9,560 nt of DNA. Origin: Campylobacteraceae bacterium (GTDB lineage Bacteria; Campylobacterota; Campylobacteria; Campylobacterales; JALSKU01). The stretch lies in assembly GCA_015488975.1 (NCBI GenBank), contig WFMT01000002.1:1-9560 (forward strand), given 5' to 3'. Below the pieces are notes generated by a model. That model saw only the letters and a list, made by a program, of their open reading frames with translations. It made no database searches and was not told where the DNA came from. This document shows positions 1 to 6,801 of the stretch, piece after piece (position 1 is the stretch's first letter; the number at the start of each line of letters is the position of its first letter). The position numbers were made by a program, and so were the translations under genes.

Positions 1-497
1 ATGGTGTTGTGGCAAAAGTTTTTGCAAAGAAAGGCGCTATGAGCATGCCTGGAAAACCATTGCTTGATATTAGCTCAAAAAGTGGATTTTACCTTCTTAT
101 AAGAACACCTCAGGATATTGCTATAAAAGGGGTGAAATTTAATGGAAAAGTTTACGATGCAATCTCTTTGGGAACTACATATCACGGCTTGAGCGAGTAT
201 AAAGTTTATGTAAAAAATCGCAATTTAATAACAGGTGACAGGATAGAAGTAAATGTTGTCGTTTTTAAAAACAGAGGTATTTTACTTCCGTTTGATGCAC
301 TTTTAAACAGAAATGGTGCGAGCTATGTTCTTGTAGCCGATGGCACTCATGCAACACCTTTAAAAGTCAATATAATCCAAACTGCACAAGAGGGCGTTGT
401 AGTCTCAGGAGCAATAATAGGGAAAAAAATCGTTATCGGGAAACCAGATATTTTACTTCGATTAGTAAGTGGTTATGAATTAAAGATAAAGGAGTAA
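1..497 (+). CDS. RND efflux periplasmic adaptor (membrane fusion protein), C-terminal part
   Basis: This is the C-terminal portion of a HlyD/AcrA-type periplasmic adaptor, which bridges an inner-membrane RND pump to an outer-membrane channel. The reading frame is open to the left edge (first whole codon at position 3), so the 5' end lies outside the window. The GTG at 9 is not needed as a start and has no visible ribosome site. The visible 165 residues are beta-rich. The segment ILLPFDALLNRNG followed by YVLVADGTHATP and VVVSGAIIGKKIVIG matches the usual adaptor beta-barrel and membrane-proximal pattern (I-P-x-x-A-L, then a V-x-V-x-x-G repeat). No lipid-attachment or signal sequence can be judged. 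The gene stops 3 bp before the RND pump start, the usual adaptor-then-pump order. The family call rests on the pattern plus the neighbour and the substrate is unknown. Confidence 0.82.
   Translation, partial: GVVAKVFAKKGAMSMPGKPLLDISSKSGFYLLIRTPQDIAIKGVKFNGKVYDAISLGTTYHGLSEYKVYVKNRNLITGDRIEVNVVVFKNRGILLPFDALLNRNGASYVLVADGTHATPLKVNIIQTAQEGVVVSGAIIGKKIVIGKPDILLRLVSGYELKIKE
488..494 (+). promoter_or_regulatory. Strong ribosome binding site for the RND pump
   Basis: AAAGGAG lies 6 nt before the ATG at 501 and overlaps the last codons of the adaptor gene. It fixes the pump start and suggests tight co-expression of adaptor and pump. Confidence 0.75.
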
Positions 498-500
498 GGC

Positions 501-3500
501 ATGTTTGATTTTTTTTATAAACGCCACTATACGCTTTATGCCATCATAGCAATATTTTTTATGATGGGCGTATATGGCCTTATCTCTTTGCCAAAAAATC
601 TCTTTCCGGATTCCAACCCTCCTGAGGTTGTTGTTATAACAAGCGTTCCGGGCGCTACTGCTCAGGTTGCTGCAAATACAGTTGCAAAACCAATAGAACA
701 AGAGGTGGCACGCCTTGGACTTGTTACGGATGTTAGTAGTGTAAGTGTGCCAAATTATTCTATAGTTAAAATAGATTTTGGATATAAAAAAAGCTTAAAC
801 GCAGCAGCTGTTGATGTAGCAAATGCTCTTAGTATTGTAAAGGCAAAGCTTCCTGCTAACGCAAATCCGGCAGTATACACTGTTGGTGCATTTACTCTGC
901 CAGTAGATGTTATAGCAATGAGTCCAAAAAATAATAAAATAACTCTTCCTGATATTCGAAAGATTGCCCAGAGTTTTATAAAACCACACCTTCTTAGTAA
1001 TCCTGAGATTGGAAATGTGGAGGTGTTTGGTGGCTATCAAAGTGCTATAAATATCGCAGTAAATCCCTTTAAAGCAAAAAAATATGGTATAAATTTTGAG
1101 ACGATTGTTAAAACAATACGAAGTTTAAATCATGACATGCCTATAGGTTTTATGAAGGGGAAAAATGATTTTTATACTGTCTCGTTTTATGGCGAAAAAG
1201 ACAATATTCAAAAATTAAAACAGCTACAGGTTATGCCAAATGTACGATTGGCAGATATAGCAAAAGTAAGCTGGGGTTACAAAAAACGCACAAGTGGCTA
1301 TATTGGCAATGGAAAGGAAGCCATCGCACTTTCTATTCAAAGAGCTCCAAATGGAAGTGTTTTAGATGTTAGCAATGCTGCACGAAAAGAGATGAAAAAC
1401 CTTCAAAAAGAGTATCCAAATATCAATTTTGAAATCAGTGATACACAAAGAACTTTGGTGGTACAATCAAATACAAATATGTTACAAGCACTCAGAGATG
1501 CGATTTTTTATACTTTGCTTGTAATTATGCTTTTTTTGGGAAATTTTCGTGCAATTTTGGCTGCGGCTGTTTCTATTCCAATGGTTTTTTTCGCCTCGAT
1601 TGCAATTATCTGGCTAACAGGCGGAGAACTTAATATCGTTGTTTATACGGCAATTATACTTTCTTTGGGAATGCTAACTGATGATGCTGTTGTTGTATTG
1701 GAAAATATAGAACGACATATCAATGAGGGCAAGGAGGATTTGCAAACTGCTATTCGAAATGGTACAAAAGAGGTGGTAAAGCCTGTTTTTGCAGGAACAC
1801 TTTCAACCATTGCCATTTTGTTTCCTTTAATGTTTATAGGCGGCTTTCCGCAGAAAATTTTTGAGCCACTAATTCAAACTTTAATTGTAGCACTGATTGT
1901 AAGTTATTTTTTATCAATGACATTTATACCAATTCTCTCAGAAAAGCTCTATAAAAATGGAACACAACGAACGAAGCTTGAACTTTGGATTGGTAAATTA
2001 TATCCAAAAACAATTGGTAGATTTATAGCACCTTTTATTGCTATTTTGCATTTTACAAATGGGAAGAGGCTTAAGATTTTACGCCGCATGATTTTTATAG
2101 GTGGCGGTGTCTTTTTAATGGTTATCTCTTTGAAAAATATTATTCCTACAATTGGGCGCGATGCAATGCCACCTATGGATACTGGGATTATAAAAGCACA
2201 GGTAGCTTTTAGTGCTAATGATACGGTTGAGAGTGCAGAGAAAAGGATAGAGCCAGTGTTGGAGTGGCTGAAAAAGCAGCCTTGGTTTGTTATGAGTTCT
2301 GTTGCTTTTGGAACGGAGCCTGGCGTACTTAGCTTAGGAAGTGGTAATTTGCCCACAGAAGCCTCTATCACTATAAATGCTGTAAATCGTTTTAAACGAA
2401 AAAAGACAATTTGGCAGCTTGAAGATATAATACGAAATAAAATTGCAAAACTTCCAGGCGTAAAACGCGATGATGTTTATGATTTTGGCGCAACACCTGT
2501 TTCAACCATTAAGGCAGCTTTGGATTTAAGGCTTAAATCACCGACTATTCAAGGGCTTGCAGCATATTCTCATAAAGTTGAAAATGATATTAGATCTATT
2601 AAAGGACTTACCTCCATCTCAACAAGTTGGGACAAAGATTTTACAGAGATAGAAATCAAGATCAATGAAAATAAAGCTCTAAGTTATGGTATAACGCCTT
2701 ATCAGATTGCTATGCAGTTACCGATTAAAGGTGAAGAGGTGAGTCTGAACTCCAATCTAAGCTCTATGGACTCCCAATTTGTAAGACTCTATCTTAAAGG
2801 AAAATTTTCAAGTAATATGCAAACACTGAAACTTTTACCGATAAGTACGAAATATGGAGAAATCCCACTTTCTGAGTTGGCTACAATCTCAAAACATTTG
2901 ACCTACTCAAAGATTGAAAGAGATCAGATGCAATATTCTTTAGATGTAAATGGATACAGGGCTAAAAGAGCTATCACATCACTCACAAATGATGCAAACA
3001 AGATTATTAAAGAGAAAAAGCTTAATAATGTAAAAATAGTTCAAGCAGGTAGTATCGTTTCCATAAATGACAGTTTTCACAGGATGATTAAAGCGTTGGG
3101 ACTTGGGCTTATCTTGCTTATCGCAACACTTATGGCTATCTATAGATCTTTAAAATTGGCAGTTTTGATGATACTTGTTATGCCTTTGGCGATGACAGGT
3201 GCTGCTTGGAGTATGCTCTTTTTTGACAAACCTATGTGTCTGCCGAGTATGCTTGGATTGCTTTTGCTTTTTGGAATTGTGATAAAAAATGCTGTCTTAT
3301 TTATAGACTTTTACCAAGAATACCAAGAAAAAGGCGACTCACCGTTTGAGAGTGCATTAGAAGCGATGCGAGTTCGTTATCGTCCTATTATGATGACTAC
3401 TTTTGGAACTATTGCAGGAATGCTTCCAATCGCTTTAGAAGAGGCGATCGGGCTTGAGCGACTCAGTCCTTTAGCAGATGTAACTATTGGAGGATTATTG

Positions 3501-3596
3501 ACATTTACCGTACTCATTTATGTACCGATGTTTGCATATATATTTGATAAAAACAATAAAACAATATTAAATAAAAAGGAAGAAAAAGATGGATAA
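501..3596 (+). CDS. RND family efflux pump, inner-membrane permease (AcrB-like)
   Basis: This is a complete 1031-residue resistance-nodulation-division permease, a proton-driven pump that acts as a trimer in the inner membrane with the adaptor encoded just upstream. The layout is canonical: TM1 at about 10-30, a periplasmic porter domain to about 330, a membrane bundle at about 333-478, a second-half entry helix at about 530-550, a second periplasmic domain to about 860, and a final bundle at about 863-1013. The TM4 proton-relay aspartates are D394 and D395 in GMLTDDAVVVLENIER, and the relay lysine is K929 in FGIVIKNAVLFIDF. The RYRPIMMTTFGT motif starts at residue 959. The paired aspartates fit the hydrophobe/drug-type branch rather than CzcA/CusA metal pumps. 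An outer-membrane channel gene is not in the window. The end overlaps the first rhodanese by 8 bp. The substrate is not deducible from the sequence. Confidence 0.93.
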   Translation: MFDFFYKRHYTLYAIIAIFFMMGVYGLISLPKNLFPDSNPPEVVVITSVPGATAQVAANTVAKPIEQEVARLGLVTDVSSVSVPNYSIVKIDFGYKKSLNAAAVDVANALSIVKAKLPANANPAVYTVGAFTLPVDVIAMSPKNNKITLPDIRKIAQSFIKPHLLSNPEIGNVEVFGGYQSAINIAVNPFKAKKYGINFETIVKTIRSLNHDMPIGFMKGKNDFYTVSFYGEKDNIQKLKQLQVMPNVRLADIAKVSWGYKKRTSGYIGNGKEAIALSIQRAPNGSVLDVSNAARKEMKNLQKEYPNINFEISDTQRTLVVQSNTNMLQALRDAIFYTLLVIMLFLGNFRAILAAAVSIPMVFFASIAIIWLTGGELNIVVYTAIILSLGMLTDDAVVVLENIERHINEGKEDLQTAIRNGTKEVVKPVFAGTLSTIAILFPLMFIGGFPQKIFEPLIQTLIVALIVSYFLSMTFIPILSEKLYKNGTQRTKLELWIGKLYPKTIGRFIAPFIAILHFTNGKRLKILRRMIFIGGGVFLMVISLKNIIPTIGRDAMPPMDTGIIKAQVAFSANDTVESAEKRIEPVLEWLKKQPWFVMSSVAFGTEPGVLSLGSGNLPTEASITINAVNRFKRKKTIWQLEDIIRNKIAKLPGVKRDDVYDFGATPVSTIKAALDLRLKSPTIQGLAAYSHKVENDIRSIKGLTSISTSWDKDFTEIEIKINENKALSYGITPYQIAMQLPIKGEEVSLNSNLSSMDSQFVRLYLKGKFSSNMQTLKLLPISTKYGEIPLSELATISKHLTYSKIERDQMQYSLDVNGYRAKRAITSLTNDANKIIKEKKLNNVKIVQAGSIVSINDSFHRMIKALGLGLILLIATLMAIYRSLKLAVLMILVMPLAMTGAAWSMLFFDKPMCLPSMLGLLLLFGIVIKNAVLFIDFYQEYQEKGDSPFESALEAMRVRYRPIMMTTFGTIAGMLPIALEEAIGLERLSPLADVTIGGLLTFTVLIYVPMFAYIFDKNNKTILNKKEEKDG
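3576..3582 (+). promoter_or_regulatory. Ribosome binding site deciding the rhodanese 1 start
   Basis: AAGGAAG sits inside the last codons of the RND gene, 6 nt before the ATG at 3589. This spacing favours 3589 over the in-frame ATG at 3598, and it makes the overlap with the pump gene real. Confidence 0.65.
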
Positions 3597-3951
3597 CATG
3601 GTAAGAAATACTATGATGAAAGATGTGCCACCAATGAAAGTGGATGTGGATAAACTTATAGAGTTGTTAAATGAAGATAAAGCGATACTACTTGATATCA
3701 GATATCCTTTCGAGACAAAAGTTTGGGGAGTTAAGTTTGCAGTCCAGATACCTTACAATGAACTTCCGGACAGGTTTGAAGAGTTGCCAAAAGATAAGAC
3801 AATAGTTTGTGCCTGTCCTGTGGAATATAGAGCAAGCATGGCAAAAGAGTATTTAAGATATAAGGGTTATGATTCTAAAACATTAAACGGTGGGCTTTTG
3901 AAGCTTATGGATAGGTTAAAAGGTGGAAAAGCAAAAGATATAAAAATCTAA
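3589..3951 (+). CDS. Single-domain rhodanese-like sulfurtransferase (copy 1)
   Basis: This small cytoplasmic rhodanese domain (120 aa, no signal peptide or membrane segment) would carry sulfane sulfur as a cysteine persulfide. The domain runs from about residue 16 to 108: ILLDIRYPFE is the beta-strand with the conserved D-x-R, then IPYNELPDRFEELPKDKTIV leads into the active loop. The catalytic cysteine is C76 in CPVEYR, with the loop arginine R81 at the canonical C+5 position. A second cysteine, C74, lies two residues before it. The usual H-x-P-G-A segment after D-x-R is degenerate (VWGVKFAVQIP), which is atypical. The start overlaps the RND stop by 8 bp, so translation is probably coupled to the pump. 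The next gene encodes a paralog alignable without gaps. Its sulfur donor and acceptor are unknown. The rhodanese fold is secure, the physiological role is not. Confidence 0.88.
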   Translation: MDNMVRNTMMKDVPPMKVDVDKLIELLNEDKAILLDIRYPFETKVWGVKFAVQIPYNELPDRFEELPKDKTIVCACPVEYRASMAKEYLRYKGYDSKTLNGGLLKLMDRLKGGKAKDIKI

Positions 3952-3964
3952 TTTAGGAAAAAAT

Positions 3965-4369
3965 ATGCAAAGAGATACTTTGGACTTTGGAGACTATTTA
4001 AGAAGTTTTGATTATCAAGAGAGAAAAGATATGAAAATCGGTCTTGAGGAATTTTTAAATTTATATGAAAAAGATAAAATACAAGTTATTGATATCAGGT
4101 TTAAAGAAGAATATGAAGCTTGGCATATAGGCTTTGGCGAACATATCGCATTAAATGAACTGCCTGATCGTTTGGATGAACTTGATGATAGTAAAACTAT
4201 CGTTACACTCTGTCCTCACTATGACAGATCAGAAATCGCTAGGTTGTATCTTAAGTTAAATGGATTTAAAACGAGGTATCTTACTGACGGACTTCTTAAA
4301 GTAGTTGATTATCTGCGAGGAGACAAAGCAAGAGATTATATGGATAAAGTTAAAAGTATAAAGAGATAA
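3965..4369 (+). CDS. Single-domain rhodanese-like sulfurtransferase (copy 2)
   Basis: This is the second single-domain rhodanese, 134 aa and predicted cytoplasmic. VIDIRFKEEYEAWHIGFGEH carries the D-x-R strand and a partial version of the usual H-I-x-G segment. ALNELPDRLDEL precedes the active loop CPHYDR, with catalytic C83 and loop arginine R88 at C+5. Aligned by eye without gaps from its residue 23 to residue 16 of copy 1, about 40 percent of roughly 100 positions are identical. These include NELPDR, KTIV, CP...R and GLLK...D.L.G.KA.D, so a tandem duplication is likely. The extra 22 N-terminal residues have no obvious role. A TAGGAA ribosome site 5-6 nt upstream supports ATG 3965, although ATG at codon 23 would give a bare domain. 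Only 13 bp separate it from copy 1 and 1 bp from the following exporter. Confidence 0.87.
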   Translation: MQRDTLDFGDYLRSFDYQERKDMKIGLEEFLNLYEKDKIQVIDIRFKEEYEAWHIGFGEHIALNELPDRLDELDDSKTIVTLCPHYDRSEIARLYLKLNGFKTRYLTDGLLKVVDYLRGDKARDYMDKVKSIKR

Positions 4370-4370
4370 A

Positions 4371-5132
4371 ATGAGTCCTGAAATTTTGCATTATGTTATA
4401 TATTTTTTTATTACATTTGCTCTTTCAACGCTGTTTGCTATGGGAGGAGTCGGCTCAGCGATAGTGCTTGTTCCGATTTTTAGCCTAATGGGGCAACCAC
4501 TAAATTTAGCTAAGTCAATCGGTTTGTTTATCAATTCCGCTTCTACTATTACAGCTTCAATTATGAATTTTTTACGAAAGGTTTTAGATATCAAATTTGC
4601 ATTGCCTTTAATCATTGCAATTTTGATATCAACTCCTCTTGGTGCATGGAGCAGTAAATTTGTACCGGTTATTGTGGTCAAATGGGTTTTGATATCATTT
4701 TTGATAACTGCTGCTTTACTTCTTCTTTATACTAAAAGAAAAACTGAAGTTGTTTACGATAAGAGTTGGATTCTTTTTGTTATAGGTTTTGTAGTCGGAA
4801 TAATTTCGGGAATGATTGGAGTTGGAGGCGGTACTCTTATCATGCCTTTATTGATTTTGTTGGGATTTGATGCAAAAAAAGCAGCTTATGCCGTTAGCTT
4901 TATCATACCTTTTTCTTCTCTTGGAGCATTTTTTACATATTTAAGCTTTGTGAAGATGGATTGGATATTGTTGGGTGTTGTGAGTGTTGCTGCTATCTTG
5001 GGAGGATACTTCGGAGACCGCATCATGCATTACAGACTTTCACCAACACAGGTAAAAAAACTGATAGGGGTATTGTTGCTGCTATTGTCATTTAAAATGA
5101 TATGGCAAATTACAGGAGGCTTTAATCTTTAA
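4371..5132 (+). CDS. TauE/SafE (TSUP) family membrane exporter
   Basis: This 253-residue polytopic membrane protein has the internal two-fold repeat of the TSUP (TauE/SafE/YfcA) family. The first-half glycine motif GGVGSAIVLVPIFSLMG lies at about 25-41, and the matching second-half motif GMIGVGGGTLIMPLLILLG lies at about 147-165. The hydrophobic stretches suggest about eight membrane helices. Family members transport sulfur-containing anions such as sulfite, sulfoacetate or taurine-derived products, and some move other organic anions, so the exact substrate cannot be assigned. The start is 1 bp after the stop of rhodanese copy 2, with only a weak AAGAGA ahead of it, so translational coupling is likely. 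Being directly downstream of two sulfurtransferases strengthens the idea of a sulfur-anion substrate. It is a different subfamily from the TSUP gene at 8067. It lacks the D-S-I-A-G-G-G-G signature seen there. Confidence 0.88.
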   Translation: MSPEILHYVIYFFITFALSTLFAMGGVGSAIVLVPIFSLMGQPLNLAKSIGLFINSASTITASIMNFLRKVLDIKFALPLIIAILISTPLGAWSSKFVPVIVVKWVLISFLITAALLLLYTKRKTEVVYDKSWILFVIGFVVGIISGMIGVGGGTLIMPLLILLGFDAKKAAYAVSFIIPFSSLGAFFTYLSFVKMDWILLGVVSVAAILGGYFGDRIMHYRLSPTQVKKLIGVLLLLLSFKMIWQITGGFNL

Positions 5133-5135
5133 TTG

Positions 5136-5144
5136 TGATATAAT
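5136..5144 (+). promoter_or_regulatory. Extended -10 promoter for desulforubrerythrin
   Basis: TGATATAAT is a perfect TGn extended -10 with TATAAT at 5139-5144, just after the stop of the TSUP gene. No -35 hexamer is evident at the expected distance, only T-rich sequence, which is normal for Campylobacterota sigma70 promoters. A start site near 5151 would give a leader of about 20 nt that contains the strong ribosome site AAGGAG (5160-5165). Confidence 0.6.
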
Positions 5145-5170
5145 TATGTATCTAAAGCAAAGGAGATATT

Positions 5171-5827
5171 ATGAAAAAATATGAAAGTTACAAATGTAGT
5201 ATTTGTGGTAATGTGGTAGAAGTTCAAGAAGTTGGCGGCGGAGAGCTTGTTTGTTGCGGTAAGCCTATGGATAAGGTGAGCGTTGATTTGACAATGGTCA
5301 ATCTTTTAAAGGCATTTGCAGGTGAATCTCAAGCTAGAAACAAATATGAATATTATGCAAAAGTAGCTGTAAAAGAGGGCTATAGAGATATAGCGGCACA
5401 TTTTCAAAGAGCTGCAAATAATGAAAAAGAGCATGCTAAGTTAGAGCTTGCTTTACATAATCGCATGAAAAATAAAAGTGATGAGTCATGGGGTGATACT
5501 ATAGCAAATCTTAAAGATGCCATCGCAGGAGAGAGTTATGAAAATCTTACAATGTATCCTGAATTTGCACAAATTGCCAAAGAAGAGGGCAATAATGAAG
5601 CAGCGAGACTTTTTAAAAATATAGGTCAAGTTGAAGTTGAACATGAAAAAATGTATAAAGAGCTTTTAGATAGACTAAGCGAGGGGCATGAGTTTGCAAG
5701 TGAAGATGAGGAAGTATGGATATGTGAAGTTTGTGGACATGTTCACTATGGTAAAAAAGCTCCTGGAAAATGCCCGGTATGTGGTCATCCAAGAGAGTAT
5801 TTCTCAAGAAAAGTCGAAAGCAAATAA
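5171..5827 (+). CDS. rrc: Desulforubrerythrin (desulforedoxin-rubrerythrin-rubredoxin protein)
   Basis: This 218-aa cytoplasmic non-haem iron protein reduces hydrogen peroxide and belongs to the class described in Campylobacter jejuni as Rrc or desulforubrerythrin. Three domains are visible in order. An N-terminal desulforedoxin-like FeCys4 site has C9, C12, C28 and C29 (YKCSICG ... LVCCGKPM). A four-helix di-iron rubrerythrin domain spans about 40-170, with ligands in GESQARNKYEYY (E52), E-x-x-H at E85/H88, GESYEN (E121/E124) and E-x-x-H at E155/H158. A C-terminal rubredoxin has C185, C188, C201 and C204 (WICEVCGH ... KCPVCGHP). All metal ligands appear intact and the length is close to the C. 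jejuni protein. It has its own promoter and a strong AAGGAG site, and it is followed 6 bp later by a CDF exporter. Electrons probably enter through the rubredoxin-type centres. Confidence 0.94.
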   Translation: MKKYESYKCSICGNVVEVQEVGGGELVCCGKPMDKVSVDLTMVNLLKAFAGESQARNKYEYYAKVAVKEGYRDIAAHFQRAANNEKEHAKLELALHNRMKNKSDESWGDTIANLKDAIAGESYENLTMYPEFAQIAKEEGNNEAARLFKNIGQVEVEHEKMYKELLDRLSEGHEFASEDEEVWICEVCGHVHYGKKAPGKCPVCGHPREYFSRKVESK

Positions 5828-5833
5828 GTCAAA

Positions 5834-6721
5834 ATGGCGGAACATCACCATCATGAAATAAGTGGTAAAAACCTTTTTATAACGATAATACTAAATATCT
5901 TTATAACACTCTCACAGATAATAGGAGGTGTTTACTCAGGTTCACTTGCTCTTCTTAGTGATGCTTCGCACAATTTCAGCGATGTCTTAGCTCTGATTAT
6001 TGCTTATGTTGCAAATAAGTTGGCAAAAAGACCAAGAACAAAAAGTGAGACTTTCGGCTACAAAAGAGCTGAGATTTTAGCAGCTCTTTTTAATGCTTCA
6101 GTGCTTATTGGCATAGCGATACTTCTTATCATAGAAGCGGTTAAAAAGTTTATATATCCAGAAGCTGTAAACTCACTATGGGTTATAGGACTCGGGCTTC
6201 TTAGTATCTTGTTAAATGCAGTAAGTGTTTTGCTCATAAAAGATGATTCACACGATAATATGAATATGAAAGCAGCATATATTCATCTGCTCAGCGATGT
6301 TTTAACTTCAGTTGCGGTAGTTGCAGGTGGAGTTTTAATGTATTTTTATAAAATTGTCTGGGTTGATCCTTTTGTATCGCTAATCATAGCATTTTATCTT
6401 ATATGGGCAAGCTTCGGGCTTATTAAAGATAGTGGCGGAGTTTTGATGCAATTTGCACCAAACAGTGTGGACATAGATAAGCTATCAAGTCAAATTACTG
6501 ATAATTTGGAAATTGATAATATCCATCATATCCATCTTTGGAGGCTTAATGATCATGATATCCATCTTGAGGCACATTTGGATTTTCATAAAAATGTAAC
6601 TTTGGAAGAGTCAAACAAGTTGATAGATAAATTAGAGTCACAACTTCGCAAAAACTTTGATATAAATCACACAACCTTTCAATGTGAATACAATAGACAT
6701 GACAGTAAAACGATAATATAA
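5834..6721 (+). CDS. Cation diffusion facilitator (CDF) zinc/divalent metal exporter
   Basis: This 295-residue CDF-family protein would export Zn(II) or a similar divalent ion from the cytoplasm in exchange for protons. It begins with a histidine run (HHHH at residues 4-7), then about six membrane helices between about 12 and 195. The transport-site residues are H46 and D50 in TM2 (DASHNFSD) and H151 and D155 in TM5 (HLLSD). This HD-HD tetrahedral set is typical of zinc-selecting members (ZitB/CzcD type). The C-terminal cytoplasmic domain has HHIHLWRL (231-238) and INHTTFQCE (277-285), both family hallmarks of the metal-sensing dimer domain. It follows desulforubrerythrin by 6 bp without a convincing ribosome site, which suggests translational coupling. 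Cobalt, cadmium or iron remain possible substrates. Confidence 0.92.
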   Translation: MAEHHHHEISGKNLFITIILNIFITLSQIIGGVYSGSLALLSDASHNFSDVLALIIAYVANKLAKRPRTKSETFGYKRAEILAALFNASVLIGIAILLIIEAVKKFIYPEAVNSLWVIGLGLLSILLNAVSVLLIKDDSHDNMNMKAAYIHLLSDVLTSVAVVAGGVLMYFYKIVWVDPFVSLIIAFYLIWASFGLIKDSGGVLMQFAPNSVDIDKLSSQITDNLEIDNIHHIHLWRLNDHDIHLEAHLDFHKNVTLEESNKLIDKLESQLRKNFDINHTTFQCEYNRHDSKTII

Positions 6722-6722
6722 A

Positions 6723-6748
6723 ATTATATCAATATATCTTGATATAAT
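6723..6748 (+). promoter_or_regulatory. Inverted-repeat operator, probably of ArsR/SmtB type, upstream of arsB
   Basis: There is a perfect inverted repeat. The left arm ATTATATCAA (6723-6732), a 6-nt spacer tatatc (6733-6738) and the right arm TTGATATAAT (6739-6748) form it. The core ATCAA-N6-TTGAT has the form of operators bound by ArsR/SmtB winged-helix repressors. The right arm contains the arsB -35 box, so a bound repressor would block RNA polymerase. A pure transcription-terminator role is less likely because the stem is almost all A-T and no clean T-run follows. It could instead bind a different dimeric regulator. Confidence 0.68.
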
Positions 6749-6767
6749 AATTCTTTTATGCTATACT
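6739..6767 (+). promoter_or_regulatory. arsB operon promoter (-35 TTGATA, 17 bp, -10 TATACT)
   Basis: TTGATA (6739-6744) and TATACT (6762-6767) are separated by exactly 17 bp. The -10 is preceded by TGC (6759-6761), giving an extended -10. The -35 is embedded in the right arm of the inverted repeat. Transcription should start near 6774 and cover arsB, the YfcA-like gene and the aldo/keto reductase. Confidence 0.65.
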
Positions 6768-6791
6768 TGTCAAAAAATTTTTAAAGAATTT

Positions 6792-6795
6792 GGAG
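6792..6795 (+). promoter_or_regulatory. Ribosome binding site deciding the arsB start
   Basis: GGAG lies 6 nt before the ATG at 6802. An in-frame TTG at 6790 would start inside this site, so ATG 6802 is preferred. Confidence 0.75.
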
Positions 6796-6801
6796 AATTT
6801 T

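Noticed and set aside
9..11. GTG as the true start of the first gene
   Set aside because: The frame stays open to the window edge, the product lacks the N-terminal adaptor domains, and no ribosome site is visible. It is a truncated view of a longer gene.
509..516. Run of eight T in the start of the RND gene as a phase-variable tract
   Set aside because: The tract is short for slippage in this AT-rich background and the frame is intact. Campylobacterota phase variation usually uses longer G/C runs.
1949..2371. A 140-codon open frame on the - strand inside the RND gene
   Set aside because: It is antisense to a well-conserved pump, has no recognisable domain or ribosome site, and its composition mirrors the sense strand. 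Other antisense open frames (for example 480-701, 795-1040, 4391-4681 and 8733-8957) were dropped for the same reason.
5139..5150. A PerR-like box over the desulforubrerythrin promoter
   Set aside because: TATAATTAT matches only the left half of the 7-1-7 PerR pattern and the right half does not fit. In AT-rich DNA this is expected by chance.
6723..6750. The inverted repeat as an intrinsic terminator for the CDF gene
   Set aside because: The stem is nearly all A-T and is not followed by a clean T-run, while the right arm fits a -35 box with exact spacing to a -10. An operator is the better reading, though a weak dual role cannot be excluded.
6790..6801. TTG codon as an upstream arsB start giving four extra residues
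   Set aside because: The TTG overlaps the GGAG ribosome site that serves ATG 6802 with ideal spacing, and known ArsB proteins begin at the position of that ATG.
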